The notes beneath the pieces were generated by a model. It saw only the letters and a program-made list of their open reading frames with translations. It did not search any database and was not told the origin of the DNA. A stretch of DNA of 64,000 nt from Fistulifera solaris (taxonomy: Eukaryota; Bacillariophyta; Bacillariophyceae; Naviculales; Stauroneidaceae), in NCBI GenBank assembly GCA_030295235.1, contig AP026129.1, forward strand, positions 434,001-498,000, in the 5' to 3' direction. The number at the start of each line of letters is the position of its first letter. Position 1 is the first letter of the stretch. Shown here one piece after another: positions 55,201 to 64,000 of the stretch. Made by a program: the position numbers and the translations under genes.

Positions 55201-56096
55201 GAAAATTGATAAGAGTGAATACTGCGTTATGAATGGGAGTGTTTGGAATGCCTCGAGATGGAAGAACATAGTCGTTGCCTTTTTCGAGAATGAAATCTTG
55301 AACAAAACATCACGAAACGAAAAAAAGTGTCACGGAAAGGGAACTCCCCACCGTCGACCGTCAATCTATTCTGAGGGAATGTATCAGCCAGCTCAAAGAT
55401 CACCAATCGAGCCTTCTTTGCTTTATTATTTTTGTGAAGAATCACTTCATAGGCTGCTAGATCGTATGTCATGAATCTAGATTAATCAGTTACTCCGTAT
55501 TAATTAGTTTGGGTTATCATTTCGCTCGTCGACCTGGCTACGGTACGGTACCGGTTCTTGTACCTTGTTCTAGTTCTAGGTGGAAAAGGATGGCAGGTCG
55601 TTTTGTTCGTGTTTCAAGTCATGATATCAATCAGTCACGAAAGACAAACGAGACTCCGACTATACAGTGAATAGTGGGAATAAGTCGTGGGTCCTCCGGC
55701 TTCTGAGTACAACTGGCTCGTATGCTGAACTTGCACTTACACATCCAAGACTCAGCTGGTCCGTTGAGAGGACGAGTGACGAGCGACGCCGCACTTTTTT
55801 CCCGGAAGGGGCGCATTCTGCGCGCAATGCGTCGTTTTCGCTCCAACTATACCAGGTAACACGCCGCCAAAGACTGTGTTGCAAGTGAACTCTGTCATTA
55901 TTATTTTGTGGTTTGCGACGAAACATTCATTCTTACAAATTTTCATCAACAATTCGTTGTAGTCTAATCAGGCGACAGAAATACACGCGCCGCATCAATA
56001 TTTCGAAACGCTAATCCGACCTGAAGCTATTGCATTCGAACGTGGAAACAATCGTGCGAACACCTTGTCGTCTCAGCTGCCGCACACGCAACAACT
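55201..56096. other. Divergent intergenic region
   Basis: About 900 nt. TACTCCGTA at 55491-55499, CGGTACGGTACCGGTTC at about 55540 and TACCAGGTAAC at 55851. Short frames at 55631-55952 have no resemblance to known proteins. Confidence 0.45.
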
Positions 56097-58347
56097 ATGT
56101 CGTACACTCCTCCACAGCGTCCGTTGCACGAGCGTCATGTCTCAACACCGGCTTCACTGTCGGCAATGGGGTTGAGTTCGTTGAGTCTTTCGCCGAAGAA
56201 TAGCCCCGACCGTAATGCGGGTCGAAATCAGCGAAGTACTAGTTTGTCAGCTAACAGCAGGAAGGACCTTCCTCCGATATTTTGGTACATGGAAGCAGGA
56301 GAATGGGAGAAAGCATCAGCTCGTGCGAGGCGGCATCCTCGTGATGCGAAAACATGGGCAACTCTCAAGACAAAGGATTCTCTTGGCAGTCCTCCTTCGA
56401 CGTCTAGTTTCGGAACCAAGCGATTGGCGTTACATCATGCGTGCTTTAAGCTCCGAAGTGCTGGTTCGGTGCCTCCTCCGACCTCCTTACCGCCGCTGCA
56501 AAGATCGTCTCTGTACAATCAGGAAGAAAGTGCGAGAGGCCCGATGACGTTCGAGGAAATAGATCCGTTTATTCAAATCTGCAATTTCATTCTGCTGCTC
56601 ATTCAACTGTATCCTGATTCAGCGGGAGTTCGAGAATCGAGGCATGGTTGTTTGCCTTTACATTTGGCCGCGTTTGCGTCGTGTGCGAGTCGGGTTACAA
56701 GACAACACTCCACAATTATTGAGGACGGTTTGTCGTCACCGGCGGTGCCGGGGCCGGCTCGACCATCCAATATTTCGAAACGTTCCACATCCGATACGAC
56801 AACGGCGACGCTCATGTCGGCCATGCATGCGGAAGAAGGTCTTAATTGTCAACATTTTGCGAGCCGCACCTCCGTTTCAGCTAGTAGCGACAATTTACAC
56901 ATCAATCCTCGTCGTGAAATGATGGCTGTCAAGGTCATCAATGCTCTGTTGGATGCTTATCCTAAAGCAATCCGAGTAGATTCGGAAGGAGGTCGTTTGC
57001 CTTTGCATACTGCGTGTGCTGGTCGTGCGACACCACGGGTTATTTCGACGCTGCTAGCTGCCTATCCTTCGGCGGCTAGGCATCGTAACAAAGATGGATT
57101 CTTGCCTCTGCATTTGTCGGCGCACTGGGGTGTTTCGCATCCGAATGTTGCCATTAACTTGCTGAAGGCATATCCGGATGCAACTGTGGGTCGTAATCGC
57201 TGGGAGAGGACACCGCTCGAGGAAGCCTTGTGTATGGCGGGAGAAAATGGAAGACCGCATCAGGCGGCGCTGGTTCGAGCTTTAAGGAAACACCCTTCTT
57301 TTTGGACACGAAGCGATTGTATGACTGCATTCTTTCCACGGGCCCAAGCTAAAGTCAGCGTGGCAGTTGATGTAGACGAGTCGCTCCCTAGTACGGAAGA
57401 AGATGAAGTACATATGCTGCCTAAGGACAGAGAATTACTGGAAGACTGGTACGTGTGACATAGCAATAGGTGTACCTGTACCCTCCTACTCTCACTTTAA
57501 CACCTTTGCACAGTTATGATGATGAAGAATTCGGTCAAGAGGTGGCGTTTGTGTCCAAAGACAAAGCTTCGAAAGCCGAGGATGTTGACTTGACTTTGCC
57601 ACTAGAAACTCTGATACAGAATCGAAAGTGGGAAGCGGTTTTACAGAAAATTCAGGTTGACCCACTTGAGGCTGAAAAGGAGTTAAAGGTCATGACACGA
57701 GGTGGATTCAAATCGAACACTGGTTTTTTCCCCTTGCATTATGCATGCGAACGAAATCCACCCGCCGCAGTATGTCAGGCTCTAGTTGAAGCTTGTCCCA
57801 TGGCGGTCTTGACACGTTGCATGCCAGGGGGCTGTCTACCGCTGCATATTGCGTGCACATGGTATTGTTCGGCTTCAGTTGTTAAAGTGCTGTTGTCGGC
57901 CGACCAAGGCGGAGCTGTAGTGAAAGATGAGCTCGGCAATATGGCAATACACTCGGCCTGTTTTTCCGGGGCGGATGTGGCTGTCATCGAGGAACTGATA
58001 TTGATGGATCCAAAAAGCGTGCTTGCTCGGAACCATCAGGGAAGTAGACCTATGGATATTTGCAAGAGACTGCGTCACGATAATCGTGAAACTGTTTGTC
58101 AGATTCTTGCTCTCAAACAGGAGGCTCTCGTGCGACACAAGAAATCAATGTCCTCTTCTTCAGGAACGTGGTCTGCGGTCGCCGACGAAGCGCATGAATG
58201 GATTAAAGGGTAAGTCTTTAGCATGAAACATCTTTTAAACGGTTAAAGCCGTCTCACTTGTTATTAAGAGCTGCGAGTGCGGACCGATTTGACGAGCGTG
58301 TGGAAATTTGCAATGAAGATGAGAAAGAAGAACTCCTTTGGATATAA
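56097..58347 (+). CDS. Large ankyrin-like LPLH-repeat protein
   Basis: 708 residues in three exons (56097-57448, 57514-58209, 58269-58347; introns of 65 and 59 nt, both in phase). The Ser-rich N-terminus is followed by repeats built on (C/R/F)LPLHxA: LALHHACFKL, GCLPLHLAAFASCASR, GRLPLHTACAGRATPR, GFLPLHLSAHWGVSHP, then after the first intron GFFPLHYACERNPPAAV, GCLPLHIACTWYCSASV and GNMAIHSACFSGADVAV. A YPDA/YPSA turn separates units (LLKAYPDATVGRNRWERTP). Such proteins are expanded in diatoms and are presumed interaction scaffolds. Related in layout to the gene at 30.75 kb. Frames are intact apart from introns. Ends 67 nt from the ATM gene, convergent. Confidence 0.82.
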
Positions 58348-58414
58348 ATACTGTTAGTTGAGCAGCGAAACGATTCTTATATAGGAGGGGACTTGTCTGC
58401 GTTATAGATAGAAG

Positions 58415-61400
58415 TTAAATCCACGGCTGCCAGCCGGGGTACATTGAGCTGAGATTACCATGATCTCGGGCGGAATTAATTAGTAACTGGACTTGACCTT
58501 CAACGCTTTGTTGCTCTCCGGCGGTACCATCCTCGTAACCTTGCAACTTTTCGTGAACCCTCGAAATTGCACGAGCCGCTGCTTTGTTTTTTCTCTTTAT
58601 GATCAAAATGGTCATCCTGACCATCCTTCTTCTTTCGGCTTTGCATTGTATCTCCTCGATTTTGAACTTTCATCGGGCTTAAACTCCATTTGTACAAAGG
58701 ATCACTTGCCATCGCGGACAAGATCGTCAAAAGGGCGTTTGTGTTGGATTTTAGCAAATACATAGTCGATTCTGAAATCTTAGTAAATAAACCATCAGTA
58801 CCTGTTATACCCATCCCGTCAATAACATTTCTCGTGAGGCGAAAAGGCACCTTTTCAGGTATAGCCAGAAGCTGCGAGAAAATTGTTAGAAGCAGGACCA
58901 CGAGCAGGATAAAATCTCCCTGGCTGACTCACCTTTCCCTGTTCGAAAACATAACCAAAGTCAATGTGAACCACTTCCCCGGACTTCTCATGAACAAGGA
59001 TATTGGAACAGTGACGATCGCCTATACCGAGAACATGGCCCACCATGCTGCTAACAGCGACTGACCTTGTGAATCGCATTTTCGCGTCATACCATTTCTC
59101 TGGAGCGTGACCAAACCTTTCCAGAAAGAAATAGCGAAAGGAAGGCGAATAGTGCGAGCAGATTCTTTCGAAAGCTGCCAGTTGTGCCTCCCTCGTTTAG
59201 CATCTTGCAGCTCACTATAGCAGATTTTGTTGGCCCACTCGTCGGGAAAATATCTCGGATGCAGTCCGATCTTTTTGTCGACAATAAGATCACCGAATGG
59301 AGCAGAATTTTCGACCCATTCGAGAACCTGCGAACAAGGAAATACTTGTGAGTTTTCCGAACACCCCGATTACAGAAACATTTCATAATGAACGTACACC
59401 GCTGGTAGGAGTCAGGGGTACAATACTGTAGGTAACCAATTGATGCAGCGCGTGCTTTCTGGAGCTTTCGCTATTCTGGTTTTGAGCCACGAATTCGTTA
59501 AGTAGCCCAAAAACCTGTTGCATCACTGCATCTTGTCGGATTTCATCTTGTCCTTTCACCAGTTGCCTATATGATCCCCCCTTCGTTCCTTTACAAACAA
59601 CGATTTTGGGTACATGAACTCCACTTTCAGATGTGATAAAGTAAGCATCAAAACCAAGTACCCGTTCCCCTTGCTTAGGATCTTCTCTACCCTCCCCGTA
59701 GTCTCGTCCCGGGCGGATAGGTGGCGGTTTCGTGAGAATACAAGGCATGAATTCCGAACGACCCCTACGTCCCAAGCAAGAATCCAGTCTTTCGCTTGAT
59801 TTTGCACTTATTGAAGCAAAGTTTATTTTTTGTGCCCTTTTTACCTCCGCCATCGCGAGATGAATGTACGCATCAGAAAGGGTGCGGTAGCTTTCGAATA
59901 AGCAGGATACGAACCCAGGGTCTTTTTGCTTTACAGTCTGAACAATCAAATGCGCTGCCTCAATTTTGCTGTCGCTGGTGTTTTTCAGAAAAGTAGCAGC
60001 GCTTCTGCCGTCTACTCCTTTCCCCACATTATTGCCGTTGCAAGCCGCAATCAAGTGCACCAGACAATGGTACGGATGGTCAAGGCAGAGTTTGACTATG
60101 AGGCCTTGTAACCTTTCGTGATGGGAGGCATTGCCCAAAGTATTTTCAAGTCGAGCGAAAAGTTGGTTCGCAAGAGGAACAAAGCGAAAAGATGGAATTC
60201 TTTCGATAGCTTCGTGGATTAAGTTGTCAACGTCGTCATTGTACAAGTTTTCCTCTATTGCAGAAAACCAGACGCCGATTAATCTGTAAGCGAAGGTTGA
60301 TAAGCCTAAACTTCGGTTTGTCCCTACTATCATAAAGGCCTGTGACGTTGCTTCCAAAACAACCTTTAAGTGTGCATTCAATGCCGTAAAGGTTTCAGAC
60401 CTTTCGGATTCCATTTGCCTAATTTCCTTGCTGAGGTTATGTTCAAAGATGGCAAGATCGGAGGGATCTTTGCTTTGCTTTGACGACGTCTGGCTACTTT
60501 TTGAAGCCTTTTGCATTCATCTAGCTCCACTCTTCTTGACGCCAAGCATTTCTCTGAGCGCTGGAATTCCAAACTATTGATGCGCTTCAAACCAGACTCG
60601 AATAGCACATGACCAAGCGAGCTCATCGTCAGGAGGCATTCAGAAGCGCGATTGATGTTGGATTCTAGGTTGGGGTTACTTTTCAGAAGACCAATGGCAA
60701 TATCTTTTCCAGGTGACAGAACATTCGTTAGTACGTGATGAATTGGGTCGGTTTTATACTTCGCCATCCACCTGCTACAGTTAAGCATCAGTTCAGACAA
60801 GAGAGCTTGTGAAGCAACAGAAAGTGAACCCATTTGTTGTGAAAGTCGTTCAATTGTACGTTGCGTGCTCGTAATTGCCGAAGTGAAGTTGCCACTTTTT
60901 TCTAAAAGTAGAGTTTCTTCCATGCGAAGTCTTAATGTCATTGGAAGAAAAGATTCCGACTTAGCCAGCTTCTCTTTCTGGCTATTAAGAACGGTATGAA
61001 TACGACTCAAGGCGCCAGATGCCATTCTTAAGTCGCCACATTTTAGGCTCATTGAACTCGTTTGCCACAGCTGATCAAGTAAAAGGCTGAAATGTTTGCT
61101 TTCTTGGCCAGAATTCTTTTTTGATGTTGTGTCTCAGCACAAGCTCTCGACAATAAAGAGGCAGCTCCCGCTGACTTCTGAATGTTCCACAGTCCTCCAA
61201 AGCCGGAGGGAGACGAACATCATCGGATTCATCACTTCTCACGAATCGCTGCCAATCATTGAGTGACCTTAAATAACTTGCTGCTCGAAAGATACCTTCA
61301 CTTTCAGACCGAGCATCCATATTGAAGGTTGAAAGAAGTAAGTTCCATCGAGCCTCTTCTACGTGCTCGCAGCAAGTGTTGTAATCTGATCTTTCCATGG

Positions 61401-64000
61401 CTCTCGCTGCGTTCACCGCTGACTCAAAAAATCCAGGACGCAAGTCCATTCCTTCTTGTGACAAAGAAAAGAAATAATTGTTCTCTTGGAATACGCTGTC
61501 AGCCCAACACATTCTGGTTAACTGGCATTTGTACCACTTTTCTTTCATTTTCGCCGTATCATTTTCTGAAAGCACTATGGACGGGTTCATTGATGTACCT
61601 GAAATGTAATGCTGCAAAGCGAAATCAAGCCCAAGCTGATCAAGGCCATTTGCAAATCCAATAGTCGCTTGGTATTCGTTGAGAGAATGACAAGATTCAA
61701 AGACGTCATCCTTCCCCCTTAACATCGACAGAAAGTTTTCCGGAGAGTGTACGTCTATGTCAGCCACGAACTGTGTAAGGGCTTTCAGGTTGTCAGTTTC
61801 TTCTAGCTCTTCGTAGCATCTCCTTAGAGTGGACAAAAAATTTCGTGAGATGAAAGCTAACTCCGCGCTCGAAATGCTCGTGTGTCGGTGCGAGATTTTG
61901 CCACTAATATGCCCACTCCCACACTGAGCTGTTACATTCTTGGCCACAATAGCATTTATGCTTTCCCTCGTCCACGATGATCCCCCAAATTGACTGTCTG
62001 CGTACATCTCCGCGTAAAGTATAGCAGCTGTGACTCTCCCCGCTTTCAAGAATGCTCGCATTACCAAGTACCCATCTAGATGCAAGATGACTCCGAAACG
62101 CAACCCACTCCAAGGTATAGCCCGTACACAAGAACAAACACTTGCACGGGAAGAGTTTTCGTTCTTCTCGTTCTTGGAAATCTCGTCTGTTAGTCGGCTC
62201 TTTCTCTGGCTGCGCGATGACATAAATTTTGCTTGAGTTGCGTGCCGTAGAACTTCAAGGGTATTCAGAATAAGATCCAGATACTGTCGCTCTTGGCTGT
62301 CACAAGTATGACGATCTCCCGTGCACTGTTTCAATAATGTCTCAAAACATCCTCCGATTTTGTCAATAAGATCCTCTTCCGCGGGTGCTTGATGTGTGGC
62401 TCCATCCGGTGCACGATGCAGCAGATCAACTATCAGCGCTGGAAAAAGTGCTGCAGCAACACTCGATTCAAGGAATGTTATCTTCTGCAACAACCAAAAG
62501 AATTCCATCTCATTCTTATTGACTTCTCCGGATACACTATAGAGGCAAAGTATAATTGACGGGACAATCGCACAGAGCCATTCCTCAAAAGAAGAGCTCC
62601 GCGCGCTACTCCACGCCTCCGGTGCCCAACACCAAGAGGTAACACTATCTTCATCAACGCCACACTTGGTACGGATCAAGGCAATTTCGTGCCCCTCGAG
62701 GAACAGTTGTTTGTCAATAATAATTGTGCTTCTCTTTGTGTGTGAATAAAATATCTCAAGTAAGGCGCTCACCTCGTTCACGATGAGACCGCGGCACTCC
62801 GCCCCGACACGAGTTGACAAAACGGAAGTAAGCGTGTGGGCTGAAATTGACGAGTTCAAAGGATTCGGAGATTCAAGCACGACTAACAGAGTTTCAATAC
62901 ATCTTGCCTGCAGAGTCCGAAGGAGACGATTGTCTGTCACAGCCGAATACAACCAATATTCGCCGACCAGTGGGTATTCTTTGTCCCACAAAATGGTCGA
63001 CATATTCAGTTCACCGAAGCACCGACTCGCAGCTAAGCGAATCTTTCGCGGAAAGCCAGATGAACATAGCAGGCCGAGAGTTTGAACATGGGATGATTTT
63101 AATGGCTGAAGCATTACCTTTCCACTTCTTGAATCGTGTAAAACTTTTTCAAGCCTTACAAGCTTGTTGATGAGTCTGTTCTTGTAAATAGCTGGATAAT
63201 TAGACAGTCTTGTCTTCCCTCGATTTATATTTTCTCCCTGTCCCGGCACATCGCTGATGAAGGTGGCAACGTCGATTTCGGTTCCACTCACAAAATCAGT
63301 ATTTGTGCGGCCTACAAGCTTTTCAATCGCGCCCCGAACGTCAAGTAGGCTTTTGAAATCTCGTAGGCTATCTCTTGAAATAGAACTAAGCCTACTTGCT
63401 TGATATGCTTCAACAAGCTTCGTTTCGAGACTTTGTGAATTGGAGCACTTTGTCACAAAACTAGAGACAAACGACAGACACGCTTCAACAATAGCTGATC
63501 GTTTCGGACAACGTTTGAAAGGCGTACTCATATCGAATGTGACGCTTTCGCACCACCTCCATGTATCTCCAAGCAAATGCCTACTGATGTTATGTCCACC
63601 AATTAAACCAAGACTTCGGGTCAACTTGGCGTGACGTGCTGATCTAGACAGCTCAGTCTGATCGATGAGGAAGCTAATGCTTTCGTCAAGGACCTGGAAT
63701 ACCACAAGTAGTAAATCTCCAAAAATATCAGAAAAGAGTGATTCGCCGCCGACGTTCAACAGCTTATTCGAGAGGAGCGTCAGTAAAGGTAAACAGAAAA
63801 TATGTATCTTCTGAAAGGTCCCATCACCAAGCACACATGACACTAGCTTGATAGCAATTTGGCAAAAGAAATACACCGGGGATCATTTTCGGCTAATGTC
63901 TCCCCTAGTGCAATCACGTTCTCGAAAGGAATCCAAATGACTCTTGGTGATGAGAATTTCAGTCTGACACACATCAAATACCTTGCATAAAAGAAGAGTA
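58415..64000 (-). CDS. ATM/Tel1-type PI3K-related protein kinase, 5' part cut by window edge
   Basis: DNA-damage checkpoint kinase. The visible 1,800-odd residues cover the C-terminal helical FAT region (from the right edge to about 60.3 kb), kinase and FATC domains. Kinase: RQLVKGQDEIRQDAVMQQVF, FLERFGHAPEKWYDAKMRFT, catalytic loop GIGDRHCSNILVH, metal loop VVHIDFGYVFEQGK, and VPFRLTRNVIDGMGITG. The FATC end is VQLLINSARDHG, LSSMYPGWQPWI. LVKGxDExRQDAVM and the EQGK..IPEKVPFRLTR block identify the ATM group rather than ATR or mTOR. Introns at 59328-59397 (70 nt) and 58872-58932 (61 nt). Five breaks: near 63864-63867, 61116-61121, 60509-60512, 59190-59192 and 58587-58592; exon lengths become in-phase after correction. 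Confidence 0.93.

Overview
The window reads as nuclear DNA from a photosynthetic stramenopile, most likely a pennate diatom close to Phaeodactylum tricornutum (inference from gene content; no search was run). The evidence: short GT-AG introns (56-181 nt), small intergenic gaps, several proteins whose N-termini look like the diatom signal-plus-transit presequence with an aromatic residue after the signal cleavage point (riboflavin synthase, a repeat protein, a RsfS/Iojap homologue), an HSF-type factor of the kind expanded in diatoms, and three ankyrin-like proteins with the LPLH repeats frequent in diatoms. I see no tRNA, rRNA, CRISPR array, transposase or viral gene.

Layout. 1-10 kb: CRT-like transporter (cut by the left edge), laccase-like multicopper oxidase, mitochondrial ribosomal protein mL41, RAB5IF-like membrane protein, a nuclear basic protein, a CCDC12/Cwf18 splicing factor, a polytopic membrane protein and a Rab1/8-type GTPase. 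10-20 kb: proteasome subunit RPN2, a RED/IK-like splicing protein and a 1057-residue disordered/coiled-coil protein. 19-30 kb: a plastid-type six-repeat protein, HSF, a gamma-carboxylase-like (HTTM) membrane protein, an inositol-polyphosphate 5-phosphatase and an Msp1-like AAA ATPase. 30-43 kb: LPLH/ankyrin protein, an uncharacterised nuclear protein, tubulin cofactor A, a WW-domain protein, a DUF3067 protein and an SDP1/Tgl-type patatin lipase. 44-64 kb: AAAP amino-acid transporter, ankyrin protein, METTL27-like methyltransferase, VOC protein, a solo 5'-nucleotidase C-domain, riboflavin synthase, Sm D1, a small unknown protein, RsfS, an unknown basic protein, a large LPLH/ankyrin protein, and the 3' part of an ATM/Tel1 kinase cut by the right edge.

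Most genes are unrelated housekeeping genes, with no operon or pathway cluster. Splicing-related products (CCDC12, RED, Sm D1) are the only recurring functional theme, and they are not adjacent.

Two features dominate beyond the genes. First, about 28 single-base reading-frame breaks occur, nearly all at short homopolymers and in conserved genes such as RPN2 and ATM. Restoring one base at each makes every complete CDS an exact multiple of three. This looks like uncorrected indel error in the assembly rather than biology, so broken genes are annotated as single genes. Second, the intergenic DNA carries several dispersed short repeat families: an ~80-bp hairpin in three copies, a ~21-bp CATGACTG/CAGTCATG palindrome in five copies, clusters of GGTACC/TACCAGGTA, and a TACTCCGTA 9-mer in five copies. 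There is also a local triplication of the 3' end of the phosphatase gene.
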